Counted from the first letter of the stretch, positions 52,600 to 63,087 are shown. The stretch is DNA of 64,000 nucleotides from Acetobacteroides hydrogenigenes (GCF_004340205.1 NZ_SLWB01000002.1:1-64000), one strand, 5' to 3'. Made by a program: numbers and translations. Notes: generated by a model not told the origin, from the sequence alone.

Positions 52600-53961
52600 A
52601 TGGCTAAGGTAAAAAAGGCCTACTTCTGCCAGAGCTGCGGCTTCGAATCGCCCAAGTGGCTGGGTAAATGCCCATCGTGCGGCGAATGGAACACCTTCGT
52701 AGAGGAGCTCGTAACCAAATCGAGCGCTGCACCAACCACCTTTGGGCTGGAAACCAGCAAGCCGCTACGCATCGACGAAATTGACCTTGAGAAGACGCCT
52801 CGCATCACCCTAAACTCCGGTGAGCTGAACCGTATTTTGGGCGGTGGCGTAGTGCCCGGCTCGCTCATTCTAATTGGGGGAGAACCCGGCATCGGCAAAT
52901 CGACCCTTAGCCTGCAGATAGCCCTACGCACCCACGGACTTAAAACGCTATACGTATCAGGCGAGGAAAGCGCCCAGCAGATTAAGCTACGCGCCGAACG
53001 GCTTGGCGGCAACAACTCCGACTGCCTGATCTACTGCGAAACCCTCGTGGAGAACATCATCACCCAAGCAAAGCATACGGCTCCCGACCTGGTGGTTATC
53101 GACTCGATACAGACGCTGCTTACCGAGCGCATCGACTCGTCGCCCGGAAGCGTGAGCCAAATCCGCGAAACGGCAGCCATGCTGCTGCGCTACGCCAAAG
53201 AGTCGGCTACACCCATATTTATTATTGGCCATATTACCAAGGATGGCACCATTGCCGGACCAAAGGTGCTGGAGCATATCGTAGACGTTGTACTGCAGTT
53301 CGAGGGCGACTCGAACCATATCTACCGCCTGCTGCGCTCGGCCAAGAACCGCTTTGGCTCTACCGCCGAAATGGGCATCTTCGAGATGACCAGCCACGGG
53401 TTACGCGAGGTGGACAACCCCTCGGAGATGCTCGTTACCCAGCATGATAGCCAGCTGAGCGGCATCGCCATTACTGCTGCACTGGACGGCAACCGCCCCT
53501 TTATGATCGAGGTGCAGTCGCTGGTGAGCTCGGCCGCCTACGGTACGCCTCAACGCTCGACAACGGGCTTCGACATCCGCCGCCTGAACATGCTGCTGGC
53601 CGTACTCGAAAAGCGGGTGGGCTTTAAGCTGGGCGCTAAGGACGTGTTCCTGAACATCGCCGGGGGCATTAAGCTATCCGACCCCTGCATCGACCTTGCC
53701 GTTATTAGCGCCGTACTCTCGTCGAACCTCGACATTCCCATATCCACCGACATCTGCTTTGCTGCTGAAGTTGGCCTATCGGGTGAGATTCGCCCAATCA
53801 CCCGCCTCGACCAGCGCATTGCCGAGGCACAGCGCCTTGGATTCAAGAAAATATACGTATCGAAGTACGGGCAAAAGGGGCTCAACATCCCCGATGGGAT
53901 AGAGGTAAAGTTCGTGAGCAAGGTAGAGGAGCTGTTTAGAAGCCTGTTCGGAAAGGGATAG
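52600..53961 (+). CDS. radA: DNA repair protein RadA
   Basis: A 453-residue branch-migration protein of recombination. It has an N-terminal zinc finger (CQSCGFESPKWLGKCPSCG, about 10-28), a RecA-like ATPase with Walker A GGEPGIGKST (about 92-101), the RadA-specific KNRFG motif (about 249-253), and a C-terminal Lon-protease-like domain (about 290-450). Complete and typical. Confidence 0.96.
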   Translation: MAKVKKAYFCQSCGFESPKWLGKCPSCGEWNTFVEELVTKSSAAPTTFGLETSKPLRIDEIDLEKTPRITLNSGELNRILGGGVVPGSLILIGGEPGIGKSTLSLQIALRTHGLKTLYVSGEESAQQIKLRAERLGGNNSDCLIYCETLVENIITQAKHTAPDLVVIDSIQTLLTERIDSSPGSVSQIRETAAMLLRYAKESATPIFIIGHITKDGTIAGPKVLEHIVDVVLQFEGDSNHIYRLLRSAKNRFGSTAEMGIFEMTSHGLREVDNPSEMLVTQHDSQLSGIAITAALDGNRPFMIEVQSLVSSAAYGTPQRSTTGFDIRRLNMLLAVLEKRVGFKLGAKDVFLNIAGGIKLSDPCIDLAVISAVLSSNLDIPISTDICFAAEVGLSGEIRPITRLDQRIAEAQRLGFKKIYVSKYGQKGLNIPDGIEVKFVSKVEELFRSLFGKG

Positions 53962-54008
53962 CAGCAAAGAAGTTAAAGGTAGCTAGACGGAGGATCTCTA
54001 ATTCTATT

Positions 54009-54057
54009 TGTGATGTGTAATGTGAGATGTGTGATGTGAGATGTGTGATGTGCGATG
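54009..54057 (+). repeat. Short TGTGATG-type tandem repeat
   Basis: About six imperfect copies of an 8-bp unit, GTGTGATG or GTGAGATG, form a microsatellite. It directly abuts a MITE-like element and may have eaten its left end. Confidence 0.7.
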
Positions 54058-54290
54058 TTTTAAAAAATAAGACTACTCCATTTCGAAGGTTATCCCCCGC
54101 TGGCGGGGGTTAGGGGGTGGATTTTCGGTAGTGTATAGTCACCATAAGCTTCGCATTTTTACCATTAACGTTCATTTTCCACCCCCTGCCCCCGCCAGCG
54201 GGGGATACGCTTTGTGCTACTACATGCTGATTCCTTTACGTCTACATCTTTTATGGAAGATGGTTTTTAAAATGTAAAATCCCTAGGGAT
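54058..54290. repeat. MITE-like element, long copy C (inverted orientation)
   Basis: Inner palindromes GTTATCCCCCGCTGG and CCAGCGGGGGATACGC face each other as in copies A and B, but the order is reversed. The right end, TTTTTAAAATGTAAAATCCC, is recognisable; the left end is lost next to the microsatellite. It lies between radA and the M16 peptidase gene. Confidence 0.7.
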
Positions 54291-54486
54291 ATGTAATTTG
54301 AGATATGAGTTCATCTTTGTTCCTTAAATAATATCCTACATACTACCCATTTAAAGCTGTTTAGAGCCGTTTTTGAAAATAAATGCCCCTATTCTGCCTC
54401 TTATTAACTAAATAAATAGTAGAACGGTACCATCTCTTAGTATTTTTCATACCTTTCGTTTCGTTAACATAACATATACTAAAAGT

Positions 54487-57231
54487 ATGAGAAAGAAGAT
54501 CATCATCGGACTATGTATGCTTATAGCCTCCTCTGGTCTATTTGCTCAGTCCAAAAAGTTCGACGTAAAGGATATCGATATCCCTTACAAGAAGTTTGTC
54601 CTCGATAACGGTCTGACGGTTCTTATCCACGAAGACCACAAGGCTCCGGTTGTTGCCGTGAACATTTGGTACCATGTGGGATCGAAGAACGAGAAGCCCG
54701 GAAAGACCGGATTTGCTCACCTATTCGAGCACCTAATGTTTAACGGTAGCGAGCACCACAAGACCGACTACTTTAAGGCCGTTGACAAGATTGGTGCTAC
54801 CGATATGAACGGTACCACCAGCAACGACCGCACCAACTACTTCGAGACGGTTCCCACCTCGGCCTTCGATCAGGTGCTTTGGCTGGAGAGCGACCGCATG
54901 GGCTACATGGTGAACGCCATCGACCAGAAGACGCTCGACGAGCAGCGCGGCGTTGTTCAGAACGAGAAGCGCCAGGGCGAGAATACCCCATACGGCCGAA
55001 CTGAGGATGCCATCTGCAAGGCAACCTATCCGGCAGGTCACCCCTACTCGTGGACGGTAATCGGCTCGATGGACGACCTGAGCGCTGCAAGCCTCGACGA
55101 CGTGAAGGAGTGGTTTAAGACCTACTACGGCCCCAACAACGCCGTACTGGTTGTTGCCGGCGATGTGAAAACCGAAGAGGCCCTCGAAAAGGTGAAGAAG
55201 TACTTCGGTGGCCTACAGGCTGGACCTCCGGTAACCAAGTTTACCTCATGGCCCGCCAAGCGCATTGGCACTCAACGCGAGGTTATGCAGGATCGCGTTC
55301 CCCAATCGCGCCTATACATGGTGTGGAACATGCCCGAGGATGGTAGCAAGGATGCCAACATGCTCGATATCGCCTCTAGCGTACTTGCCGGTGGAAAAAC
55401 TTCGCGCCTGTACAAGCGCTTGGTGTACACCGATCAGATTGCTTCGAACGTATACGCTTGGGCTGGAACCAACGAAATTGGCGGACAGTTTGAGATTGTA
55501 GCTACCGCTAAGCCTGGTGTTGAGCTTTCGAAAATAGAAGCCGTAATCAACGAGGAGATGGAAAAGTTCCTAAAGGAAGGCCCAACCGAGCAGGAGATGG
55601 AAAAGGTTAAGGCTAAAACCTACTCGTACTTCGTTCAGGGATTCGAGCGCGTGGGCGGATTTGGCGGCAAATCGGATATCCTTGCCACCTACCAAACCTA
55701 CCACAACAACCCCGACTACTACAAGGTGGTGCTCCAGCAGCAAATGGATGCTACCCCTGCCGACGTTAAGAAGGTAGCCAACGAGTGGCTAACCGATGGG
55801 GTATACATCCTTAACGTTGTTCCATTCACCGATCCTAAGCCTACTACGGCCGATGCCGACCGCAGCAAGCTTCCCGAGCTGAACACCCCTCCTACCCCTA
55901 CCTTCCCCAGCTTCCAAAGGGCAACGCTTAGCAACGGCTTGAACATCATCCTTGCCGAGCGCCACGCTATTCCGGCCCTAAACATGGAGCTGCAGTTTAA
56001 CGCTGGTACCGCTGCCGATATCCTCGCCAAGCCGGGTACCGCCAAGCTATTTGGTAGCGTACTCGATGAGGGTACCAAAACCCGCTCGTCGATGGAGATT
56101 AGCGAGGAGATGGAGATGCTGGGCAGCTCCATGGGCGCCGGATCGGGGCTCGACCGTAGCTACCTCTACCTGAACACGCTTAAGGGCAACCTCGACAAGT
56201 CGCTCGAGGTGTTTACCGATGTGCTGCTCAACCCAACCTTCCCCCAGAAGGAGTTCGACCGCCTGCGCAAGGATCAGCTCGTGAGCATTAAGCAGGAGCA
56301 GGCGCGCCCCAACAGCATCGCCTTCCGCGTCGTTCCACAGTTCCTATACGGCAGCGGCCACCCCTACAGCAATCCGCTAACCGGATCGGGAAACGAGAGC
56401 AGCGTAAGCTCCATCACCCGCGACGACCTGGTGAAGTTCTACAACGATTGGATCACCCCAAATAACGCCACCCTAATTGTGGTGGGCGATATCACCATGG
56501 GCGAGCTCAAGCCTAAGCTCGAGGCCGCCTTCAAGGGATGGAAGAAGGGCACCAACCCCAAGAAGCACATCCCTAGCGTTGCGCTTCCTGCCAAGCCCAC
56601 CATCTACTTCGTTAACCGCCCACAGGCCCAGCAGTCAGTGGTTATGGCGGCCAACCTTGCCCCCGAGGCCAACAAGCTGAACGATGCGGCCGCAGATTTG
56701 GCCAACAGCATCATTGGCGGCGAGTTTACTTCGCGCATCAACATGAACATCCGCGAGGATAAGCACTGGAGCTACGGCGCCGGATCGGGCATCTACGAAA
56801 CGGCCGCCCAGCAGCCCTTCTTTGTGAGCACCTCGGTGCAGTCGGATAAGACCAAGGAGACCATCCAGGAGATCGAAAAGGAGCTTACCGGCTACGTGGG
56901 CAGCAACCCCGCCACCGCAGAGGAGTTTGCCAACAACCAAAACAACAAGCTGCTTCAGATACCCGGTACCTACGAAACCGGCGATGCCGTGCTGAACACC
57001 ATCAGCCGTATGGTGGCCAACAACCTGAAGGATACCTACCCACAGGATAACGCCAAAAACCTAAAGAGCGCCAAGCTCGCCGACATCCACCAGGCCGCCA
57101 AGGCCATCATTAAGCCTGCGCAGCTTACCTGGGTGATCGTGGGCGATAAGGATAAGGTGCTCGACAGCGTGAAGAGCCTCGGCTACGAGGTGAAGCTGGT
57201 TGACGCCGACGGCAAGCCCGCAACCGAGTAG
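54487..57231 (+). CDS. Two-domain M16-family zinc metallopeptidase
   Basis: A 914-residue exported peptidase of the insulinase/pitrilysin family with a signal peptide (about 1-20, ending LFAQ). The first half carries the zinc motif HLFEH (HxxEH, residues 78-82) with the distal glutamate downstream. The second half (about 460-900) is the usual inactive partner. It would degrade peptides in the periplasm or at the surface. Own terminator; no obvious partner genes. Confidence 0.93.
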   Translation: MRKKIIIGLCMLIASSGLFAQSKKFDVKDIDIPYKKFVLDNGLTVLIHEDHKAPVVAVNIWYHVGSKNEKPGKTGFAHLFEHLMFNGSEHHKTDYFKAVDKIGATDMNGTTSNDRTNYFETVPTSAFDQVLWLESDRMGYMVNAIDQKTLDEQRGVVQNEKRQGENTPYGRTEDAICKATYPAGHPYSWTVIGSMDDLSAASLDDVKEWFKTYYGPNNAVLVVAGDVKTEEALEKVKKYFGGLQAGPPVTKFTSWPAKRIGTQREVMQDRVPQSRLYMVWNMPEDGSKDANMLDIASSVLAGGKTSRLYKRLVYTDQIASNVYAWAGTNEIGGQFEIVATAKPGVELSKIEAVINEEMEKFLKEGPTEQEMEKVKAKTYSYFVQGFERVGGFGGKSDILATYQTYHNNPDYYKVVLQQQMDATPADVKKVANEWLTDGVYILNVVPFTDPKPTTADADRSKLPELNTPPTPTFPSFQRATLSNGLNIILAERHAIPALNMELQFNAGTAADILAKPGTAKLFGSVLDEGTKTRSSMEISEEMEMLGSSMGAGSGLDRSYLYLNTLKGNLDKSLEVFTDVLLNPTFPQKEFDRLRKDQLVSIKQEQARPNSIAFRVVPQFLYGSGHPYSNPLTGSGNESSVSSITRDDLVKFYNDWITPNNATLIVVGDITMGELKPKLEAAFKGWKKGTNPKKHIPSVALPAKPTIYFVNRPQAQQSVVMAANLAPEANKLNDAAADLANSIIGGEFTSRINMNIREDKHWSYGAGSGIYETAAQQPFFVSTSVQSDKTKETIQEIEKELTGYVGSNPATAEEFANNQNNKLLQIPGTYETGDAVLNTISRMVANNLKDTYPQDNAKNLKSAKLADIHQAAKAIIKPAQLTWVIVGDKDKVLDSVKSLGYEVKLVDADGKPATE

Positions 57232-57269
57232 CTTTCGATGAACAATTGAAATACGCGATTTGAACAAAA

Positions 57270-57307
57270 AGAGAGCCCGGGGACGATTCCTCGGGCTCTT
57301 GTGTTTT
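57270..57307 (+). terminator. Intrinsic terminator after the M16 peptidase
   Basis: AGAGCCCGG pairs with TCGGGCTCT (with one G-T pair) and is followed by TGTGTTTT. Confidence 0.75.
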
Positions 57308-57544
57308 ATGCCTCTCCTGAAACCATACTATTTTGCCCCACTCCTACTAGTATCTCATCGAAAAATCTAAGCAAACCCTCCCTATCTCCTACAAGAACAA
57401 TTTAAAAGCCCAGCCAATGATAGTGAAGTTATTGGAGTATCCTACCGTCATTCTTTATCGTAAAACTGTCAACTTTTTAAGGATGAGACAGATCCTTCAG
57501 TAAACCCAAATAGTATCTAAAGTCTAAGTTTATCTCACTAATAA

Positions 57545-57580
57545 ATAAAAAAGGCTCGGAGTACTCCGAGCCTTTTTCTC
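57545..57580 (-). terminator. Intrinsic terminator after nrdJ
   Basis: AAAGGCTCGGAGT and ACTCCGAGCCTTT form a near-perfect palindrome with a T tract on the minus strand (and also on the plus strand). Confidence 0.85.
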
Positions 57581-57604
57581 TTCAAGTTGTAAATATAAGA
57601 AGCG

Positions 57605-60175
57605 CTATCCGCACTTAGATGTTCCACAAGATGTACAAATAAGGCAACCTTCTTGGTAGATAAGGGTTTCGGCACCGCACTCAGGGCATTTAGTTCCAAG
57701 TTTTGCCTTGGTTCCGTTAGGAATAAAGCGCTTAAGGGCACGCTCTACACCGTTTCTCCACGAGTTGATGGTGTCACTATCCAACCGGAGCGAGGATACC
57801 AGATTCACAATGTCATTGATCGGCATTCCGTTGCGGAGTACACCCGAAATAAGTTTGGCATAGTTCCAGTACTCCTTGTTAAACATGTGCGATATGCCAC
57901 CTAGGGTGTTGGTGTATCCGTACTTATCAACGTATTGGAAGTCGTAGCGGCTACCCTTATCATCCTTTACCTTAATAATTTTACCTTTAGTGATGGTCTT
58001 AGGGATTGGACGAACCTCTTCGTCAACAATACCGGTAAATATTTCGTAAGGTCGGTTGTTGATGATACCAACAAAAGCGATCCACTGCTCGTCGTTATTT
58101 TTGAAGCGGATTACCTCGCAGTCAACCGAGTTTGGACGCTTGTTAGGGAATTCTGCGCTATTCTCCTTGGTTTCTTTTTTGCTCGAAACAAGAACTCCAG
58201 CTCTTGAGCCATCGCGATATACGGTAACACCCTTACAGCCGCTTTCCCAAGCTGTTTTGTAAACCTTTGATACCATCTCTTCGGTAATATCAGCAGGGAG
58301 GTTAACGGTAACGCTGATGGAGTGGTCTACCCACTTCTGCATGCGTCCTTGCATCTTTACCTTGCTTACCCAGTCAACATCGTTTGAGGTTGCCTTATGG
58401 TATGGCGATTTGGCGATAACCTCGTCCATTTGTTCGGGATCGTACTGCTTTACCGCTTCTACATCGTAGCCGTTAATTTCGAGCCAGGTGATGAACTTGT
58501 GGTGGAATACGTAGTACTCTTCCCACGAATCGCCAACCTCGTCAACAAAGGTAACCACAACGTCCTTGTCGTTAGGGTTAACCTTGCGGCGGCGCTTGTA
58601 AACAGGAAGGAATACGGGCTCGATTCCCGAGGTAGTTTGGGTCATCAAGCTGGTCGTTCCAGTTGGAGCAATGGTAAGCATAGAAATGTTACGTCTACCA
58701 ACTTCGCTCATCTCTTTGTATAGCGCAGGATCAGCCTCTTTTATACGGTTGACGAAAGGATTCTTCATCTCGCGCTTTGTGTCGTAGATTGGGAACGAGC
58801 CACGTTCGCGGGACATGATAACCGACGAACGGTAGGCTTCAACAGCAAGCATTCGCTGGATATTTTCGGAAAAGTCGATAGCTTCATCGCTGCCGTAGCG
58901 AATGCCAAGAGCAGCAAGCATATCGCCCTCCGCAGTAATTCCTAAACCTGTACGGCGACCGTTGATTGCCTTCTCACGAATTTTCTCCCAAAGATGGCGT
59001 TCAACAAACTTAATTTCTTCGTCTTCAGGATCATTATTTACCTTTTCGATGATGGCTTCAACCTTTTCGAGTTCAAGATCGATGATGTCGTCCATCATGC
59101 GCATGGCAATGATAACATGGCGCTTGAAGAGGTCGTAGTCGAACTTTGCCTTAGGAGTAAACGGATTTTCTACGTAGCTGTATAGGTTAAGAGCCAGCAA
59201 GCGGCAGCTGTCGTATGGGCAAAGAGGAATTTCGCCGCAAGGATTGGTGGATACGGTGCGGTATCCCAAATCTGCATAGCAGTCTGCTACCGATTCGCGG
59301 AGAATGGTATCCCAGAAAAGAATGCCTGGTTCTGCCGATTTCCAAGCGTTATGAACAATCTTTTTCCACAGCTTTTGGGCATCAATTTCTACCCTATACT
59401 TTGGTGTTGTTGAGTTAATTGGGTACTGCTGAACGTATTTTCGGCCAGTTTGTACGCACTTCATAAACTCATCATCAATCTTTACCGATACGTTGGCTCC
59501 GGTAACCTTTCCGGTTTCCATTTTTGCATCGATAAAGCGCTCTGCATCGGGGTGCTTAATGGATATGCTGAGCATAAGAGCTCCACGGCGGCCATCTTGG
59601 GCAACTTCGCGGGTAGAGTTGGAGTAGCGCTCCATAAAAGGAACAACACCTGTTGATGTGAGCGCACTATTTAGTACGGGGCTGCCCGTTGGGCGTATGT
59701 GCGATAGGTCGTGGCCAACACCGCCACGGCGCTTCATTAGCTGAACCTGTTCTTCGTCAATTCGAATGATACCTCCGTATGAGTCAGCAGGATTGTCTTG
59801 CCCAATAACAAAGCAATTCGAAAGAGAGGCAATCTGCATGTTATTGCCAATTCCGGTCATTGGTCCTCCCTGTGGGATAACGTACTTGAAATCTTTAAGC
59901 AGCTCGTAAACCTTGACGGCGGTAAGCGGGTTGGGGTAGTTTTTTTCAATACGCGCAATTTCGTTGGCAATCCGCCAGTGCATTTGATCGGGATTTAACT
60001 CGTAAATTTTACCGAACGAATCCTTTAAGGCGTATTTGCTTACCCAAACAGTAGCGGCAAGGTCATCGCCCCGGAAGTACTCTTTGGCAGAAGCAACGGA
60101 GTCCTGATACGAGTAAACCTTCAACTCGTCAGGTGTTGTTTCTAGTTTTGCTTTGGCTGATTTGGCTGCTTCCAT
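57605..60175 (-). CDS. nrdJ: Adenosylcobalamin-dependent ribonucleoside-diphosphate reductase (class II)
   Basis: An 856-residue class II ribonucleotide reductase that uses adenosylcobalamin to make deoxyribonucleotides and works with or without oxygen. Visible are the SNCFVIG cysteine (about 121), the radical-site NPCGEIPL (Cys313, Glu315), the barrel motifs APTGTTSLMTQTTSG, and a C-terminal zinc-ribbon tail (CPECG ... CTSCGTSKCG). Length is as expected. No cobalamin riboswitch was recognised upstream. Confidence 0.95.
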   Translation of the reverse strand: MEAAKSAKAKLETTPDELKVYSYQDSVASAKEYFRGDDLAATVWVSKYALKDSFGKIYELNPDQMHWRIANEIARIEKNYPNPLTAVKVYELLKDFKYVIPQGGPMTGIGNNMQIASLSNCFVIGQDNPADSYGGIIRIDEEQVQLMKRRGGVGHDLSHIRPTGSPVLNSALTSTGVVPFMERYSNSTREVAQDGRRGALMLSISIKHPDAERFIDAKMETGKVTGANVSVKIDDEFMKCVQTGRKYVQQYPINSTTPKYRVEIDAQKLWKKIVHNAWKSAEPGILFWDTILRESVADCYADLGYRTVSTNPCGEIPLCPYDSCRLLALNLYSYVENPFTPKAKFDYDLFKRHVIIAMRMMDDIIDLELEKVEAIIEKVNNDPEDEEIKFVERHLWEKIREKAINGRRTGLGITAEGDMLAALGIRYGSDEAIDFSENIQRMLAVEAYRSSVIMSRERGSFPIYDTKREMKNPFVNRIKEADPALYKEMSEVGRRNISMLTIAPTGTTSLMTQTTSGIEPVFLPVYKRRRKVNPNDKDVVVTFVDEVGDSWEEYYVFHHKFITWLEINGYDVEAVKQYDPEQMDEVIAKSPYHKATSNDVDWVSKVKMQGRMQKWVDHSISVTVNLPADITEEMVSKVYKTAWESGCKGVTVYRDGSRAGVLVSSKKETKENSAEFPNKRPNSVDCEVIRFKNNDEQWIAFVGIINNRPYEIFTGIVDEEVRPIPKTITKGKIIKVKDDKGSRYDFQYVDKYGYTNTLGGISHMFNKEYWNYAKLISGVLRNGMPINDIVNLVSSLRLDSDTINSWRNGVERALKRFIPNGTKAKLGTKCPECGAETLIYQEGCLICTSCGTSKCG

Positions 60176-60559
60176 TATTCTGTATTTATAGTTATCCTTT
60201 AATTGCTTTAGGAAAAAAGAGTTGTCGCTTTACGGCTCGTTTTACGAACACCTTTGCAAGATAGTAAGGTTATTTGGTGCAAGCCAAAGGCTTTTTACTT
60301 TAGATATCAACAATAAAGAAAAGTTATTAACAATACTGATTTTGAGGTATATAACCATTTATTAAATAAAATTTACCTCTTGCATTATTCGCTATCTTGA
60401 TTAAATAATAGTTTGCTAAAGCCTTGCAATAGCAATCTTTTGAATTAACACGAATAAACAAAAACAGTAGTATTATCACGTAGATTAACACACAAAAAAG
60501 GCAGAGCTAATGCTATAACCCTGCCTTATCAATATACTTTATGTAAAGTAAAATTCTGC
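60176..60559. other. AT-rich intergenic region upstream of nrdJ
   Basis: No gene is visible. It should contain the nrdJ promoter (a near match TATCTTGC occurs on the minus strand near 60258) and, at the right end, the ispG terminator. No riboswitch was found. Confidence 0.45.
60494..60530 (-). terminator. Intrinsic terminator after ispG
   Basis: On the minus strand AAGGCAG ... CTGCCTT pair, followed by TTTTTG. Confidence 0.7.
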
Positions 60560-62401
60560 TTACTCCTTCCAGTCTCCGTTTTCTTTTATAAGGCTGATAA
60601 GCTCTTCCAATGCTTCTTCTTGAGGAATGTTTTTCTTAACGGCTATTTTACCCTTGTAAAGGGTAACTTTTTTAGGACCTGCTCCAACGTAGCCGTAATC
60701 GGCATCAGCCATTTCGCCAGGACCGTTTACTATGCAGCCCATTATGCCTATTTTTAGTCCTGTAAGGTGCTTAGTGCGCTCGCGGATAAGTGCAGCGGTT
60801 TGCTGGAGGTTAAACAGGGTACGGCCACATCCGGGACAAGAGATGAACTCTGTTTTGGAGATGCGGACTCTTGCTGCTTGCAGAATGGAGAAGGCTGTAG
60901 ATACAACTTGAGCGCTGCCGATACCTCCATCATTAGATATCATAATGCCATCGGGTAGGCCATCAATAAAAAGAGGGCCACAGTCGGCAGCAGATTTGAG
61001 CTGCAACAGGCTTACATCGTTTTCGGAGTATTGGCGCTGTATAATAATCGGGTTAAACACCTTTTTGCTCCTTAGGTTGAGTATTGCTGCTCTTTGTTCC
61101 GCAAGTCCATTAATGTTTGATGTGCGAATAATTGCAATAGCCTGAGGATTCTGACTTAGGTTGCTAGCAATAGTATCCATGTTATCAGCAGCATCCAACC
61201 AAACAAACAAAGGTGTATTGTGTGGATTATCAATAATATAAAGGCCAGTCTTTGTGCTTAGGCTGATGTCTGCTTTCCCAACAAAAAGGTAGTCGGGAGC
61301 AGTATCAATCTCTTTTTCCCAGCCGTTTTCTTTTTCAGTAAGCTGATATCCAAGGTTGGAAATTATGTCGTTGGTTATAGACTCTTGTGCAGAGAGATCG
61401 CATACTACTACAGGTGGGTTATCTCCACCAATGTTTGCAACAGCCCTACTTTCGATTTTTAAATAGGAGTAGGGATTGTAAAATGATGCGTCAACTTGGG
61501 CAATCTTTCCATGGTTTTGGCGATTGTTGAAGTAGCCTACAAGAGCTTTAGCAACGGGAATTTCTGCTTCTGGTTCTTCGGTAAGCGAAACACGGATGGT
61601 ATCGCCAATTCCATCGGCTAAAAGCGCTCCAATACCAACAGCTGACTTAACACGTCCGTCTTCGCCTTCACCAGCCTCCGTAACACCAAGATGTAGTGGG
61701 AATTGCATTTCTTCCTGCTTCATTCTCCTAACGAGCTGACGATAGGCGTGTACCATTACCCTAACGTTGCTCGACTTCATGGAGAGGACTACATTAAAGA
61801 AGCCTTCTTCTACGCAAATTCGCAGGAATTCTATTGCCGATTCAACCATTCCTTCTGGAGTATCGCCGTATCGGCTCATTATTCTGTCGGAAAGGGAGCC
61901 ATGGTTTACGCCAATGCGAATAGCAGTATTGTTGTTCTTGCAGATATTAATTAGGGTAACAAACTTTTCACGGAGCCTAGCTAATTCTTCTGCATACTCC
62001 TCATCGTTAAGGTTAATGTCAATAAAGCTAGCTCGTTTATCAATAAAGTTACCAGGGTTAATTCTAACTTTCTCAACGTGGAGGGCTGCAACATCAGCTG
62101 CGTTGGGATTGAAGTGGATATCAGCAACCAGAGGTTTGTTGTAGCCTTGCTGCAGCAGCAAATGCCGGATATTTGCCAAATTTTCGGCCTCGCGAACACC
62201 CTGTGCGGTGAGCCTAACCAAATCGGCGCCTGCATCGAATATTCGCTTGCATTGAGCTACTGAATCTTCGGTGTCGAGCGTATTAGTGGTTGTCATCGAT
62301 TGAACCCGGATGGGGAAATTACTACCCATCATAAGGTTTCCTATACAAACGTCGTTGGTTTTGCGACGCTTGTACTGGCTTAGGCTTTCAAAAAATTCCA
62401 T
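60560..62401 (-). CDS. ispG: 4-hydroxy-3-methylbut-2-enyl-diphosphate synthase (large IspG)
   Basis: A 613-residue iron-sulfur enzyme of the MEP isoprenoid pathway that makes HMBPP. It is of the long type with an inserted middle domain (about 270-500), as in other Bacteroidota and in Chlamydiae and plants. The cluster ligands are in the C-terminal domain: SCPGCGRT and GCIVNGPGEMADADYG. The N-terminal TIM-barrel is intact. It starts 5 bp after rlpA. Confidence 0.95.
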   Translation of the reverse strand: MEFFESLSQYKRRKTNDVCIGNLMMGSNFPIRVQSMTTTNTLDTEDSVAQCKRIFDAGADLVRLTAQGVREAENLANIRHLLLQQGYNKPLVADIHFNPNAADVAALHVEKVRINPGNFIDKRASFIDINLNDEEYAEELARLREKFVTLINICKNNNTAIRIGVNHGSLSDRIMSRYGDTPEGMVESAIEFLRICVEEGFFNVVLSMKSSNVRVMVHAYRQLVRRMKQEEMQFPLHLGVTEAGEGEDGRVKSAVGIGALLADGIGDTIRVSLTEEPEAEIPVAKALVGYFNNRQNHGKIAQVDASFYNPYSYLKIESRAVANIGGDNPPVVVCDLSAQESITNDIISNLGYQLTEKENGWEKEIDTAPDYLFVGKADISLSTKTGLYIIDNPHNTPLFVWLDAADNMDTIASNLSQNPQAIAIIRTSNINGLAEQRAAILNLRSKKVFNPIIIQRQYSENDVSLLQLKSAADCGPLFIDGLPDGIMISNDGGIGSAQVVSTAFSILQAARVRISKTEFISCPGCGRTLFNLQQTAALIRERTKHLTGLKIGIMGCIVNGPGEMADADYGYVGAGPKKVTLYKGKIAVKKNIPQEEALEELISLIKENGDWKE

Positions 62402-62406
62402 AGCAA

Positions 62407-63087
62407 TTAGTTGGCAATTATAAAGGCCGTTCGATAGGTTTTCTTAAGGGCTTTTAAAGGTTCCTTTGCATCTTCGCGGTTAGCAAATGATCCTACAAAA
62501 ACTTTGTAAAGCGTTTTCTTTCTGTGCTTCACTTTTCGGAAGCTGGATGGCATTCCGTAGGTTTCGTTTAGCTTGTCGGCAAGCTTCTTCGCATTTTTAA
62601 GAGAAGCCACACTCGCAACCTGAATGGTAAAGAGATTTTCTACACTGGCTGTTGAATCGGTGGATGTCAATAGTGAATCAGCACCAACTTTTGCTGAATC
62701 TGCCATCTCGTTTTCGAGATAGAGAGATTTTATGCTATCACAAGCAACTTCTATTCTAACTTTTTGTACGCCTGCAGCAATCATGTCTATTTTTGCAGCA
62801 GCTGCACGGGATAGATCGATTTTAATTTTGCGAGGGGAGCAACGATCGTTTATCTTCACTATAACCGACTTATTGTTGCTTAGGTTGGTAACAAGCACAT
62901 CGGTTCCAAAAGGAAGCGATGGGTGTGCCGCAGTAAGCTTTGTATGGCGATAAATTTCTCCGCTCGAGGTTCTTCTTCCGTTGAATTTCTTGCTATAGAA
63001 GGTAGCCAGACCCTCTTCGGTAGGCATTTGTGCGTAGTTCAAAAACGAAAATGCCGAAAAAAGAATAATCAGGACAACATTCCGCAT
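62407..63087 (-). CDS. RlpA-like septal ring lytic transglycosylase with SPOR domain
   Basis: A 226-residue exported protein with a signal peptide (about 1-19). The double-psi beta-barrel (about 25-110) carries GLATFYSKKFNGRRTSSGE, TKLTAAHPSLPFGT and VKINDRCSP, and a SPOR domain follows (about 150-226, FTIQVASVASLKNAKKLADK). RlpA cleaves denuded glycan strands at the division site, and SPOR binds such glycan. ispG lies 5 bp downstream, so the two share a transcript. Confidence 0.88.
   Translation of the reverse strand: MRNVVLIILFSAFSFLNYAQMPTEEGLATFYSKKFNGRRTSSGEIYRHTKLTAAHPSLPFGTDVLVTNLSNNKSVIVKINDRCSPRKIKIDLSRAAAAKIDMIAAGVQKVRIEVACDSIKSLYLENEMADSAKVGADSLLTSTDSTASVENLFTIQVASVASLKNAKKLADKLNETYGMPSSFRKVKHRKKTLYKVFVGSFANREDAKEPLKALKKTYRTAFIIAN

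Larger units (their letters stand above)
57232..57604. other. Intergenic region between convergent genes
   Basis: Apart from the two terminators at its ends (57270-57307 and 57545-57580), I see nothing distinctive. Confidence 0.5.

Noticed and set aside
60176-60559. Cobalamin riboswitch upstream of nrdJ
   Set aside because: I looked for B12-box-like sequence and found none in this AT-rich interval.
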